A stretch of DNA of 64,000 nucleotides from Acanthosepion pharaonis (Eukaryota > Mollusca > Cephalopoda > Sepiida > Sepiidae): assembly GCA_903632075.3 (NCBI GenBank), contig CAHIKZ030004725.1, positions 300,501-364,500 on the forward strand. Reading direction: 5' to 3'. A program made the translations under genes and the position numbers. This document shows positions 21,790-32,700 of this stretch, in pieces (position 1 is the stretch's first letter; every line of letters begins with the position of its first letter). The notes beneath the pieces are model-generated. The model ran no database searches and had not been told where the DNA came from. It saw nothing but the letters and a program-made list of their open reading frames with translations.

Positions 21790-23290
21790 ATTTTTTCCCT
21801 CAAACACAGCAGTAAAGCCACTAAGACACAAGGGATTATTGAGTGTGAAATAATAAGAACAAAGAGAATCATTATTAAGGAGTGAGAACAATAAAGGAGT
21901 AACCAGGAGGACAATAAATAACAACTGACATTGTATTTAAATTTTTGAAGATCAAAGTTGGTTGTAAAGCATGGAGCCAGAAGAGAGTTCCACAATGTAA
22001 GAAAAGAAATTGTTAGCATAGAACTTACCATTACATCTATCCAATTCAACTGTGAATTGATGGGACCTTACCACCAATCTAGTACTGCACTTAAATTCAT
22101 AAAGTCTTGATACCAGAGTGAAGAGTTCATCCAAACAATTACAATGAAAGGCTTAGGGAAGCTACATTATGGTGGTGGGAAAGTGAGGGAATGAGACATC
22201 AGATCAGGGCCAATAATATTGCTGATTCTTCTTTGAATTATCTAAATATCCAGCAGGAGCACTGAACAATATATGGCAGCAATATTCAAAACATGGACAA
22301 ATGGTAGACTTATAAATATGTAAGACAGATTCTGGAGATAAAAACTGTCTACTATGACACAGTGAAACAACTTTTTAGCAACAGATCTAGGAATGGATTC
22401 AAAATAATCTTTTCACTTCATGTCAGTTGAGAATGTTAGCATGAGAAGGTACAAAGAGTCACCCTCCTGGAGGTTATCATCAGCCATGTTGATGGGAAGC
22501 AGACAAGGGTCTCTCAGATGATTATTAGAGAGAAGTTTCATTTTGTAGGTGTTAAAATTAACACATCAATCCTTGCCCCAGTTAACAACAGACTATAGGT
22601 CATTTTTTAGATCTGCCAATTTGACCTTATTGAAATGACCAGACTTACCACCAAAATGGTCATGCCATAAGCATAGATAAAATGATAAGAGTTGATGTCA
22701 TCAGGAAGGTCATTGATGAAAATTAAGAATAAAGTAGGTCAAAGTCCTGGGGAACACCTGTATTAATACAAAAAGATCTAGAAGAATGGCCATTGAGGAT
22801 AACTTTCATTTCACAATTTGATAAGGAAGACTGAATCAATTCAAAAATTCATCTGGAAATACCATAACTTTTCAACTTGTAGAGAAGACCTGTCAAATGC
22901 TGTTGAGATGTTCAAATCAACAGCCCAAGCTTCATTATTCTTATCTAAAGCATGATAGACTCTTTCAGCAATAATTGTTAATACATTAGCAGTTGACCTA
23001 GAGAAGCAAAAGCCATATTGCTTGTCTGAAAGAAGTCCTTGTGATGTGAGATGCTGAACCAATTCAGAGTTGATTAGGCCCTCTAGTAGTTCACCAAAAA
23101 GAGGTAGAAGGCTGATAGTTTGAAGAGTCAAATGGTTCCCTTCTTAAAGACTAGAACAACAGAAGAGGATTTCCAGTAAGGAGGAAAGCAAAAGGTAGCA
23201 AGGCATTTATTGTACAGTTAAGAGAGAACAGGAGCCAGTTCAGGAGCAGATTTCTTAAGGACTATTACAGGGATACCATCAGGTTCACTT
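21790..23290 (-). pseudogene. CR1/Jockey-like LINE with RT core (family A)
   Basis: The longest family A copy here. On the minus strand, 23,131-22,841 encodes an RT palm entry: GLLSDKQYGFCFSRSTANVL, a VDLNISTAFD variant of the first catalytic DxxxAFD motif, and then in another frame VILNGHSSRSF followed by a decayed TGVPQGxxLGP and FINDL region. Further down, the YADD block is degraded around 22,660. The C-terminal EYCCHxW, YxYxFHxNCS and LHEF regions lie at 22,300-22,040, and the 3' UTR (cttgtgtcttagtgg) ends near 21,790. Stops and frameshifts make it inactive. The 5' endonuclease part is missing. Confidence 0.75.
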
Positions 23291-23861
23291 TACTAATTGC
23301 TTTAATTCAATAAAGAACTGTAATATCATCTTAGAATTAATATTGATGGTTCAGTTACCATCTATAAAGAAATCCAAACAAATATATATCAGCAATAACT
23401 GCTAAAGTAACAATTAAGTGCCCTATATTATGGTTCCTTGTACCACCCCAGAAAATATCTAACTTCTACCATGCTCTGTGTTTACAAGAAACACATGATC
23501 TGAGGGAATATTATGCCTTTTCTTCCAGATGCTGATTCTTGATTGCTGCCTTCAGTTGGTCTGAGAGCAATACTAGTTTAACTCAATCATTTGGTTCTTT
23601 GGAAAGAACTTGGAGACTTTAAGGATTGCCTTCCAGTCACATCATATTGACAGCATCCTTCTTAGTATAGTTAATAGTTCATAGCAAACTTTAGTCATGA
23701 TGAATGGTTGTACTCTCAATAAGGCTTCTTGTCATGGTTGTTTATTGGGAGTTCAGTTCACCCCATTCAAGTGGAACTGATATATACAATCCACTACTAA
23801 AGATGCTAAAAAATAGTCAATTTCTTATGGCACACCAGAAAGTACCTGAATTTTCCTGCTT
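23291..23861. other. Unassigned DNA
   Basis: No recognisable coding or repeat content. A 79-codon plus-strand frame from 23,704 runs into the LINE B fragment and has no independent support. Confidence 0.4.
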
Positions 23862-24311
23862 TATCAAATCAGATCAAAACTGGAGTATTGCTACCATATA
23901 TAGGTTTGAGTTACCCAATCCTCACTTTCCAGACTTGACTTGAGTTCAGAAGTGTTTATATGGTCTTGTAGGTGATGAATTATTTCCAATCCTACAGCCC
24001 TGTTCTCTCAGACAAAATATTGTAACCCTATCACTACTCTGTTGATATTTCAGTGACAAATATTCATACAAGCTACATTCCACCAGTTCAGACCTTTACA
24101 GCTAGGACCCACCATGTTACATCAAATCATTTCTTTTGTATTTATTGGTAAGAAAGAAGTTCTACTCAAACAGCTTCTTCCTAAGAACCACTACTTTGAT
24201 GAACAGGCTCCCGAGAGGATGCTTCCTTGATCACTACAATCTTCAAGTCTATGGTCAAACATTATCTTCATAATATCCTCTTATGTCCATACAACAACCT
24301 CATTTAGTAAC
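23862..24311 (+). pseudogene. LINE 3' end (family B)
   Basis: Shifting plus-strand frames give SKLEYCYHI, SSLSRLD, a degraded QPLSHRQNIASLSLLYRYF-like segment, FYSNSFFLRTTTLMNRLP and GCFLDHYNL. This is the CR1/Jockey-like C-terminal order but distinct in sequence from family A. The last coding block ends near 24,290. Confidence 0.65.
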
Positions 24312-24815
24312 TGTTATGGTCCGGTTCCTTGTAGCATGATGATAGTCCACGGTAGAACCAATAAAGAAGAACTCAAACACAGATATGGAATAACACAGAT
24401 ATATTACAAACAGAAATATATACAGAGAAGTAGAAAGTGTTAGTACAAACAATCAGGTTTAGTAAGGAGAACAATGTAGTCTCGACCAATATCACTATCC
24501 CAATGTCTTGTAGTAATTGTCTGAACACGACTCTGTTTCGGACTGCCTCTGACTCGACTGACTGACTCACTCGCTCTGATTGACTGACAGACTCCTGACG
24601 GACTTCACTCCAGACTTCAGGCTGAACTCTGCTTCCTCTTGAGGTGCAGTATTTATTATGTATGGAATAGTCCATTATGTTATTATGGGTAAGGTCCCAT
24701 AACAATAACCCTCTACCTTGAGTGGCTCTTATGATTTGTTTTGAACTTTTAAAATAGAGATTTGAAGAGAGAAGGACAATCCCCAGAGATACCAACTATA
24801 TAGCTTCTGTAAACA
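24312..24815 (-). mobile_element. LTR-like element
   Basis: The block runs from tgttatggtccgg to ttctgtaaaca, giving TG...CA ends, is about 504 bp long and lies exactly between a LINE end and a mariner. Read on the minus strand it has a TATA-like cataataaatac near 24,657 and a downstream G+C-richer Ser/Gln-codon-like stretch made of gactgactgact words (24,545-24,600). No 5-bp target duplication was found and no internal region is attached, so a solo LTR is only the preferred reading. A 140-codon minus frame across it is probably incidental. Confidence 0.4.
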
Positions 24816-25694
24816 TTAAGTTGTTCGGAAAATAATGTCCAATTTTAGAATAAATCTTTTCTGTTCTTATATGTTATCATAATAGTTATACAAAAATATA
24901 TTAGTCATTCCTAATGATTAAAGTGTCCTCTTTGTTAATTTTATATCAATCTCTTTCAGAATTCAACATAATACATTATATACATCTCATCTTGAACATG
25001 AAAAAAAGAGCTATGTTTACTTTTTTGTAGGAGTTCAAGCTTTCTCATAATGCTTCTCAAACTACTGCCAATATTAACAGAGCATGAGGTGAAGGATACA
25101 CTTGTAATCAAACAATCAGTACAGCATTGGTTTCTGAAGTTCCACAGTGGGAATACAAGTCTTGAAGATCAAGGTGGTAGAAAATGTCCATCTGCAACTG
25201 ACAATTAACATTTGAAAACGCTAGTTGGAAAAACCCACATCAAAGTGTCAGAGAAATGTCTCAGATATTGTGTTAGCATTTCAACATTTCAGAAAATTTG
25301 GTAAAGTGAAGAAACTCAATAAATGGGTTCCACATGAATTCAGTGAAAGTCAAAGAATTTTAATGTTTTGAAGTGTGTTCAATGCTGCATCTGCAAAATT
25401 TGAATGATACATTTTTTGAGCAAATAGCAACTTATAATAAGAAATTGATCCTTTATGACAATCATAAATGATCGGCTCAATGGCTTTACCATGATGATAC
25501 ACCCAAACACTTTCTAAAACTGAAATTGCACCAACAGAAGCTTATGGAAACTGTCTGGTGGTCAGTCATTAGTGTTATCCATTACAGATTTCTCAAATCT
25601 TACCAGAGCATCACTGTCAAATTTTTCTGCCAGCAACTAGATGAAATGCTCATTCAGTTAAGCCAAATGCAATTGGCACTGGTTAATTGATGAG

Positions 25695-26214
25695 GTCCAA
25701 CAGACACTGACTGCTTGAGCTTCTTCGGGGGTGGAGAACCAGTGTTTCCAATGTTTACTTTGATTCTTTGATTCAGGTTCAAAGTGGTAAACTCAGGTTT
25801 CATCTTGAGATACTATTCTTTGGTGGAAATTCTCAGTCAGCCTGGAAGTGAATCAGAAGAGTCCTGGAAATGTCAACCCTTTTCAGCTTCTGCTCTAGTG
25901 TCAGTATTCTTGGAACCCATCTTGCAGACAACTTGCTTATTCTCAGGATTTCAGTTAAAACAGTATGAACCTGCTGGACAGTAAGATGTCTGTCATCTGA
26001 AGCCATACAATGAATGGTATGAGTTTGTTCATCAGTGATTGAGGTTTTTGGATGACCTTCCCAAGGGACATCTTCTGTGCTGTCCCTGCTTTGCTTGAAT
26101 TCTACAGCCCATAGTTGCATAGGAAGAGGAGCCCTCAGCAGGTGTCTGTAGCTTGTTCTCATGGATTTCTTTGGGTACCAAACCTTTCTTTTGCAAATAC
26201 TTTATGATTGTTAG
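25695..26214 (-). mobile_element. Second mariner fragment nested in the first
   Basis: The minus strand encodes the N-terminal half of another mariner-type transposase: IIKYLQKKGLVPKEIHEN, AVEFKQSRDSTEDVP, a GHPKTSITDEQ linker, LTVQQVHTVLTEIL, KLSARWVPRILT and QKLKRVDISRTLL, then FHQRIVSQDET with the first catalytic Asp of the D,D34D triad (SQDE). It lacks terminal repeats and the catalytic C-terminal half. Its borders fall where the outer mariner's coding sequence is interrupted, so it either inserted there or replaced that part. Confidence 0.75.
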
Positions 26215-26499
26215 GGGTCCTGTTTTGCCAGGATGACACTGCAAAATCTCACCGACTTTGGATACAAAACTTTATAACAACCACAATATTCCTCTGATCT
26301 TCTGCCCACTGACTACCACTTTTTCAAGCATCTTGACAATTTGTTAAGCCAAAAAACATTCTGTTGCAAAGATGCCAAAACATTATTCAAAGATAATTGG
26401 CATCTAAAACTGTAGAGTTTTATCATAAAGGCATAAATAACCTTGTAACTCAATGGCAGAAATGTATAGATGTTTAGAATTCCCATTTTGACTTTTAGG

Positions 26500-26765
26500 A
26501 GGAGGCATGAAGGAGTAATGAATAGTGGCTCGGATTGAGAAATCGGAGAGCCAAGTTCAAATTCCAGTTGAATCCATTACATTCACTTACATGCTAATAT
26601 CCTTGGGAAAGGTATGAATCCTCTTCTTACCCCCAGCTATGGGCAAATAGCAGGATAGACTGGGTTCTATAACCTTGGATGGCAACTGGTCTACTGCAGA
26701 AAGAAATGGCAACCTACTGCTGAAAAAATCTGCCTCATCAGTCATGTATTGAAAGATACATGATT
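26500..26765 (+). mobile_element. SINE with tRNA-like head
   Basis: The order ggagtaatgaatagtggctc (A-box-like), gccaagttcaaattcc (B-box-like), catgctaatatccttggg, aaaggtatgaatcctc, ccccagctatggg, tagcaggatagactgg and ggatggcaactggtc is the clearest example of this SINE body. It lies inside the right part of the mariner. The tail ends in a diverged ctactgctgaaaaaatc region. Confidence 0.7.
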
Positions 26766-26899
26766 GCTTATGTGTATATCATGTATGACACATAACTCAC
26801 TGACTGATTTTGACTGATTTAAACACTGTTTAAATATATTAATTCAGGAATAAAAACTGATTCAAAAACAGGAATTTATTTTCAGAACAACCTGATATA

Positions 26900-27036
26900 G
26901 TGATTTTCCAGGCGTAGTCTAGATGTGTCACAAAGCCGAAAGTATGGGGCACCCAGTAATGATTGAACTCACTACTCAGTCGAAATTGTTCTCTCAAGAC
27001 AAGCTTGCTAACCATTGCACCACCTCAAGGTTCCCA
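26900..27036 (-). mobile_element. tRNA-derived SINE with 14-bp target duplication
   Basis: On the minus strand the element begins tgggaaccttgag and has an A-box-like ggtggtgcaatggttagca and a B-box-like gtgagttcaatcattac, i.e. a tRNA-like Pol III promoter. The 14-mer aacaacctgatata flanks it perfectly (26,886-26,899 and 27,037-27,050). The left copy of that 14-mer contains the last bases of the mariner terminal repeat, so the SINE came after the mariner. Confidence 0.85.
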
Positions 27037-27050
27037 AACAACCTGATATA

Positions 27051-27215
27051 AGAGGATTGAATGAATAAATACCAAATAACATTAAAACATCAGAGTGATT
27101 TTTAATAGCAGAACCTCTCTTCATATGAATCTCCTTAGTTGACAACAGGCCTTCATGGTGGAAATAGTTGACAAAAAATTGTGTTGATAATATCCAATGC
27201 AAATTGGGAACATAT
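27051..27215 (-). repeat. Unrecognised interspersed repeat
   Basis: The block containing ttgataatatccaatgcaaa is repeated in related form at about 32,610-32,665 (ttgataatatccagtgtaaa) next to the mariner relic there. The family is not recognised. Confidence 0.45.
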
Positions 27216-27223
27216 TTTGTTTA

Positions 27224-27234
27224 TACACACACAC

Positions 27235-27270
<36 letters not shown>
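27224..27270. repeat. (AC)n-(TA)n microsatellite
   Basis: (AC)n at about 27,224-27,247 is followed by (TA)n to about 27,270. Confidence 0.9.
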
Positions 27271-27540
27271 TAGACATACCACAATATGCCTACCAAGAAG
27301 ATTCATGTTACATCTCTCAGACCATAGCTCAATTAGAACGCATTTAAGCGCACATAGAAACCTACCAAACTCCATCTGCAACATACTTGTAGAAAATACA
27401 ACTATAATAACATCATCCACACGTAAAAAAAGATTAAAAATAATAGAAGCGTTGATAATTATAAAAGAAAAAAAGCCATCACTCAGTGATATTATCTATG
27501 AATATGGCCACAATGTGCTGATCATATTTGGAAAATAAAA
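27271..27540 (+). pseudogene. Possible Penelope-like C-terminal (GIY-YIG) relic
   Basis: The plus strand is open and encodes SDHSSIRTHLSAHRNLPNSI, later LKIIEALIIIKEKKPSL and IIYEYGHNVL. The order of an SxxxHxxxC/H segment followed by ExxxIxxxKPxLN is reminiscent of the C-terminal GIY-YIG endonuclease of Penelope-like elements. A related 3' piece (FYIYFEHGHNIMIV) lies at 46,100-46,300. The N-terminal side is microsatellite. The assignment is by resemblance only. Confidence 0.4.
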
Positions 27541-27929
27541 AAAAAAAACATTCCTATAATTCTAGATATGTACATAAAAATTTACACATTCAGTTAGAAT
27601 TAAAAAAAATCCTTGATAATGGCTAAAAAAATAGCTGAAAGTGCTCGGACATACAAAACATTTGGACAATTTTTACACACTTTATATCCAGAAAAGAAAA
27701 AAAGAAAAATTACATAAAAAGCTTAAACACAGTACCTTGTCAATCAACTTTAACGAAACTTGTCCAAAAGAGGGACTGCTGCCCACATACATAATTATCT
27801 ATATCTATAAAACAGAAGATGTATGTGGGTGTGTATATGTGTCTGTGTGTGTGTATGCTATTTATGCACGTCCACATTTTTCAACTGATTTTGATGAAAT
27901 TATACACACATATTGCAAATTTATCAAAT
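27541..27929. other. AT-rich DNA with (TG)n
   Basis: A short TG-rich run lies at about 27,827-27,857. No gene is seen. Confidence 0.5.
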
Positions 27930-28475
27930 TAGGAGTATTGCTGCCATATATGGTCTGGAGCCCCTTCTGTTTGCCTTGGGGTCTTGATAGGCTCTAGAGG
28001 TGGATATGCAATATAATTGGCCTTGATCTGGCATCTCGTCTACAGACACTTTCTCACAGATGCGTCATCGCCTCTCTCTGTCTGTTTTACAAATACTTTC
28101 ATGGCAATTGCTCTGAGGAGCTGCATTCGCTGGTTCCCAGACTTCATGAGTTCAAGCACCCGACGAGGCTGGCATCCTGCTCTCACCCCTTCACTGTCGA
28201 AACTCCTAAATGTAGCCGTCTCTTCTACTCCAGTAGCTTCATATCTTGCACCTTTCGCCTGTGGAACTCCCTTCCCTATTCTAGTTTCTCTGAGAGCTAT
28301 AATCTCCAGCTATTCAAATGTAATGTCAATCGACATCTCCAGTTGCCTTGATCTATCCACTACCCTTCTCCTCATCCTTTCTTCTATCACTCCTATCTGA
28401 TCTTGTTCTAAATCTTCTGTAACCCCTTGCGTCCTAGTGGCTTCCCGCCTTGCTTGGGGTGAAACGCTTAAGAAA
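27930..28475 (+). pseudogene. LINE 3' end (family A)
   Basis: From about 27,930 the plus strand encodes GVLLPYMVWSP, then in other frames SLCLFYKYFHGNCSEELHSL, PRLHEFKHPTRLAS, SHPFTVET and WNSLPYSS. The 3' UTR has the characteristic end cttgcgtcctagtggcttcc..cttggggtgaaacgct followed by poly-A (28,469-28,497). The C-terminal domain is nearly intact in one frame, so it is among the younger family A ends here. Confidence 0.75.
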
Positions 28476-29103
28476 AAAAAAAAAAGAAAAAAAAAAGATT
28501 AATTTTTCAACCTCTAGATCCCCCAGGTTTGACAGAAAAATGGATAACACTGAAATTGGGTACAAACTTTTGCAAAGACCAAGGCAAAGTTACACGAGAA
28601 CAGAATTTTTACAGGATAAGCTGATGTTCTTTGCACTTAATGCAAAACATCAGCTCATGTTATCAGGTTTATGCAGTGTGCGTGTGATAGTTTTCCTGCA
28701 ACATTGGCTTCACACAAAAAATTGCAAAAACTGTAAAAATCAGGTTTTTTGTACTACTTAAAATAAAAACTTGATTAACTTCCTCATTTTTTATCCGATT
28801 TTCTTCAAACATGTCGCAAAAAAATTGCCATCATGCAAGAAATAAGATAGTGTGATTTTAGTCCTGCTCGCTTCTCCGTGTATAATGAAAAACCACAAAA
28901 AAATCTGTTCAAAAAACCCTTTTTCAGCCATAACTCCGATGCTTTCCAAATTTGCCATGCAAATTACATATGACACACAAATTGTCTTGGGTGAATGTTT
29001 GGTTTAGATTATTTCAGTAAGTGAATTAAATCTGCAACAAACTAAGTCCAAAATCGACTTTTGCCATTTAGCCAATAGTTTCCTCATATGATTACATCCT
29101 TTA
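28476..29103. other. Unassigned DNA
   Basis: A 103-codon plus-strand frame from 28,450 begins in the poly-A tail of the LINE and has no recognisable domain. The remainder (for example the repeated aaaaaccc and cataactccgatg words) may be an unknown repeat. It abuts the broken 3' end of the LINE on the minus strand. Confidence 0.45.
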
Positions 29104-30452
29104 TTGGCATTCGAACAACCTGCCGGAACCAGTTGTTCAACACCACTGTCAAAATTGGAACAAAGATGTGCGACAGCCTCAAGTACATTTCATAGTGTAG
29201 ACCATAAGTCCCGGAGACTTGTCATTGCCAACCTTCTTCAATGCCAAGTGAACTTCACCCTCTGTGATGTCATCCTCGCAGCTAGCCGCTTCAGTCAGCA
29301 AAAGCCGAAGAAAGTCAGCCAAATAACTGCGAAACTCATCGCCACTGAGACCCAGGTACAGACGAGTCTATGATCCAAATAATCTAACGGTGGAATGTGG
29401 GACAATCTAGTAAATCTAGGTAGACCCTTTCGAGTAATAACATCATGAATGTGTCGATCAGAACTTAAAAGCCCACATCCTCATATCTCGCCCATGGATG
29501 ATCAACATTTTGTTTAAATATGTCTAACTAGCCCAACCCTAGTAGTGCTTGCGATCAGATCAATGAAGGGACTACGATGGCTTTCTGATAACCCCCTGAC
29601 AGACTATCCTCTAGAATCTTGTCTTTTTAGCCTTATCTAGTGGCATTTCAATCCCCATTATATTAAGTGACGGATCCACCAAGAGTCGGACCCACCACCG
29701 ACTCCCAATAACCTCCTCACTAATTCCCGCTCTCTAATCTAGTCGCTGTTGCTGAAAGTAACCTGTCAAACAACAGATTGAAAACGAACCCCTGCTCAGG
29801 GTAATATCAACACAACCCAACCAGTCCTCCAGGCCCAAATGAACAAGGTGGAATCCTGGGACAATCCAAGGAACGCTTGACTAACCAAGGAAATAACATT
29901 CTGTCCTGCTGGTCTTAACTGCCCCCTCATATCTCTCGCCCTGGATAAATCAACCCGCTATTGACAGCACACGAGCCCAAACGCCAATCAGATCAATCAA
30001 ATTGTGATCTCCAGATAATCTCGCCACATCTACTCCCAAGGACTTGGGGTCCCAGGAGGGCATTTTTCCCCCATTAAGATTAGGCCCTCACAATCCAAGC
30101 GGACAGCCCGATGGAAAAAAGACACGCTCTCCATAAGCCTGAGTCCCATAAACACAACAACTGAAATGAACCCTGCTCACGGGATCAAGACAATCAACCA
30201 ATCGTCAGGAGACTGAACCAGTATCCTTGCACTGGACGTAATCCGACATCCATTGTCCTGCTGTTAATTTAAGAGCTGAATAAACAACAAAGGGTGGAGG
30301 AGAACTGAGCATCCCTCCCAAACAAAATGTGTCTCCTGATCGCGGCCACATTTAGTTCCAGAGACTCTGCCTGAGTCATCTGGAGGCAGCTTTACCCCAA
30401 TCTCTCAGGCCCTCACATTCCAAAACCTTAAGGTTTGCCAGTTTAATAGACA
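29104..30452 (-). pseudogene. LINE ORF2 relic (endonuclease to early RT)
   Basis: The ORF2 start is placed at about 30,452 (MSIKLANLKV, then EGLRDWGKAA), matching the first strand of AP-type endonucleases (usual form NVRGL). FVVYSAL follows. The middle is saturated with frameshifts and stops. Near the end the frame is open again: GDEFRSYLADFLRLLLTEAA, EDDITEGEVHLALKKVGNDK and SPGL, the classic motif just before RT (KSPGLDGxxxE). The DG is lost. The copy breaks off at 29,104 before any catalytic RT Asp. Confidence 0.65.
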
Positions 30453-30619
30453 TCTTTTTGAGTCCCTAAACACAGACTGGACGAAACTCTGTGGAGATCA
30501 AGACCACCGGGGTCCCCAGAGGAAAGTTCCTTGGACGTAATCCGACGTTAATTTTCCGTTAATGGAAAAACCCTATATAAGAAGGGTGGAGGAGAACTGG
30601 ACCCTCCCAGAGGAAAATT

Positions 30620-32055
30620 GTGATAATTTCTTTAGTTCAGGGCCTGCCTGAGCCATCTGGAATGCAGGCATTTTTTTTCCTTTTGGGAAATGCTGCTGCT
30701 TCTTTCCTTGGGACTGGTTGGGGGGTGATAGGGAGAAGACGGAGCCCTAGTAGGAGAAGAAGGGAGGCTCCTTGTCTTACCTGGCAGGAGACCTCTTTCA
30801 CTTCTTGCTGGCAAAGCAGGAGTGGATTGGGTCCTGTCATCTACCAGGGCCTTCTCCACTCTACTCTGACCACACTTCCTCTTGTTTTTGTAAACTTCAG
30901 GTCCTCATCCTCTTTTTTATCTCTCCTTTTCAGTGAGGAGGATCTTGGTGGAGACATTTCCTCTACCTCCATATAAAGTTCCAACTGCAGTAACTCCTCC
31001 TGCTGCTCATCAGGCTGCTGCTGTGTCTGATGCTACTCTGGCCACTGCTGCTGCTTGGGCAGCTTCAACTGCTTTTACCTGCTGCTGTGGCTGTTTTTGT
31101 TGATGTTATTGAGGCGGTCACTGCGGTTTTGGCTGCTGCTGCTTCTGTTTTGTCTGCTGCTGCTATCTCGGCTACTGCTGCTGCTTGGTAATACCTTTTT
31201 CAGGGACATGCTGCTGGGGAGGCAGAGTTGCTGACTTTGCTCCTCTCCTCACCACCTCAGTCCACCCGCCAGAACCACTGGTAGCCTTCTTTGGTTCTTC
31301 TGCCCTGGGCTGCTCTGTTGTTGGCTGAGGCTGTGGTGCTGGGTCTCTACTCAGGCACAACTTTGCCAGGTGACTGGTGACAGCAGTTGGGACGATGACC
31401 TTCCATGACCACAAAGATGTTTTGATCGCTGCAGGTGATGGTATTGGGGACCTCATTGAACTTTGGCCAGGCCAATGTCACCATGATTTCATAATCACTG
31501 GTGGCAATGCTCGCCTTGCTTTTTGGGGACACCCCCTCCACAGAGCCATAATCTGAGAAGTGTGCCCCCAAATCGTTCTCAGTGATGTACATGGGCACCC
31601 CATGCAAGGTAACCCAGGTCCTCCAGTTGCCCATGTTTTTCGGTTTGCAGTCTGAGAGACTTGGTGGTGAGTATGCTGCTGGTTAATGCTTTTACAGCCA
31701 CCTCTGTTCCCAGGAGAATGTCCCACATGGCATTTGACCTGTGGGCCAGCACTTTGGCCCCAATGTTCAAGGCCATCAGTGTCTCTTCTATCATCTCCTT
31801 GTTGACAGCAATGAATTTTGGCATTTTGACATCAGCCATCAACAGGGAGATGGTTCTTGTATTTGCCTCCATTATTGAAGGCAATGGCAAAAGTTCATGG
31901 CCTGAGATGAAGGAGCTATACTCCTCTCTCAGGCCCTTGAAGTATTCCAATCCGTTTTTGGGTCTTTCTGCCACCCATGCTGAATTCAACAGTAATGTGG
32001 CTAATGGCTCTTTTTCCTGGGGTACCCCTGCCATAGCAGGAGGTATTCCCCTCAT
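30620..32055 (-). pseudogene. LINE ORF1 relic (zinc-knuckle protein)
   Basis: A start codon at about 32,055 (MRGIPPAMAGVP) is preferred; the open frame extends 17 codons upstream without a good context. The first part, to 31,579, is open and includes GLEYFKGLREEYSSFI and DVKMPKFIAVNKEM. After a frameshift the next frame gives TWVTLHGVPMYITENDLG and a GHRPNCCH segment that, with SHLAKLCL in a further frame, looks like a single CCHC zinc knuckle. A Gln/Ala-rich low-complexity tail encoded by CTG/GCT-type repeats follows (31,195-30,990). The family resembles RNA-binding ORF1 proteins of LINEs. Confidence 0.65.
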
Positions 32056-32360
32056 GAAACAAGGAAAGCAAACAGTTAGAAAACACAAAACATGACACAA
32101 AAACAATTACAAACTTCAAACTCACTATTTCAATGGGTCAACACAATATACAAACAAATGGTTTCAGCTAGTGTCCAGTGGTCCAAAAAATAAAGACAGG
32201 CTTTAACTTAATACAAAAACCCTGTCAAACTACTCAGGTCTAATATGACCTAAATTGTGTTCAACTTCCACCTTCTGAGTAAGACAGCATGCTATTTATT
32301 TTTTTAGATCAGTCCATCTTGTGGGGGTGCTCTGCTATCCCACAATAAAGACAGTTTTCA

Positions 32361-32700
32361 CTATTTTTCAATATAGTCCCTCTTGACATCAATGCACTTG
32401 GTCCAATGATGATTATGCATTGTAATCCCATCATGGAAGAATGTAATGTCCTGGTCCTCCAAAAACCATCTCACCTCATGGCGACCTCGCAATCGGATTT
32501 GAGTTTAAGAAACAGTAAGGAGTCAGATGGAGCTAAGTCTGATGAATAAGGAGGATTGGGCAGAAATTCAAAGCTACAGTTAGCTGCTTCAGCTACTGCA
32601 ACCTGAGCATGGTTGAAATGGCTGACAAAAGATAGCTTTGATAATATCCAGTGTAAATTGAGAACAGAATATAAAGAAATGTGCCATTTCACAAAGATTA
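32361..32700 (-). pseudogene. Mariner transposase C-terminus
   Basis: The minus strand encodes HFNHAQVAVAEA (remnant of the second catalytic DN segment), FEFLPNPPYSSDLAPSDSLL with the third catalytic Asp in the YSxDLAPSD box, LFLKLKSDCE, and then in another frame FFHDGITMHNHHWTKCIDVK and a stop. This is the C-terminal third of a mariner transposase. The first two thirds are absent. It is a different subfamily from the mariner at 24,820. Confidence 0.8.

Larger units (their letters stand above)
24820..26892 (+). mobile_element. Mariner transposon, disrupted
   Basis: The ends are gttgttcggaaaataatgtc at 24,820 and its imperfect complement (ggaatttattttcagaacaac) finishing near 26,892. The plus strand from 25,030 carries a decayed mariner transposase: EFKLSHNASQTT, a FHSGN-to-LEDQGG helix-turn-helix tail, SVREMSQI, ILYDNHK and SAQWL, then WWSVISVIHYRFL. 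It resumes after a foreign insert with a LTDFGYKTL-like and TDYHFFKHLDN block at 26,230-26,340. Multiple stops are present. The middle is replaced by a second mariner in opposite orientation, and a SINE lies between the coding end and the right terminus. Confidence 0.75.
29104..32340 (-). mobile_element. Two-ORF LINE, 3'-truncated
   Basis: The minus strand carries, in order from about 32,055 to 29,104, an ORF1 with a zinc-knuckle-like region, an endonuclease start and the beginning of an RT domain. The region is richer in G+C than its surroundings. The usual LINE decay is 5' truncation; here the 5' half survives and the RT core, C-terminus and 3' UTR are missing. The clade is uncertain; an ORF1 with zinc knuckle plus AP-endonuclease ORF2 suggests an L1/Tx1-like or related LINE. 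Bases 32,110-32,340 are probably its 5' UTR. Confidence 0.65.

Noticed and set aside
22841..23131. Active reverse transcriptase gene
   Set aside because: Only one RT block is open; the catalytic YADD region and flanks are frameshifted, so it is a relic.
24373..24795. 140-codon minus-strand frame
   Set aside because: It spans an LTR-like block including its TATA-like site and shows no recognisable domain; more likely incidental.
28450..28761. 103-codon plus-strand frame
   Set aside because: It begins in the LINE poly-A tail (poly-Lys) and has no recognisable domain.
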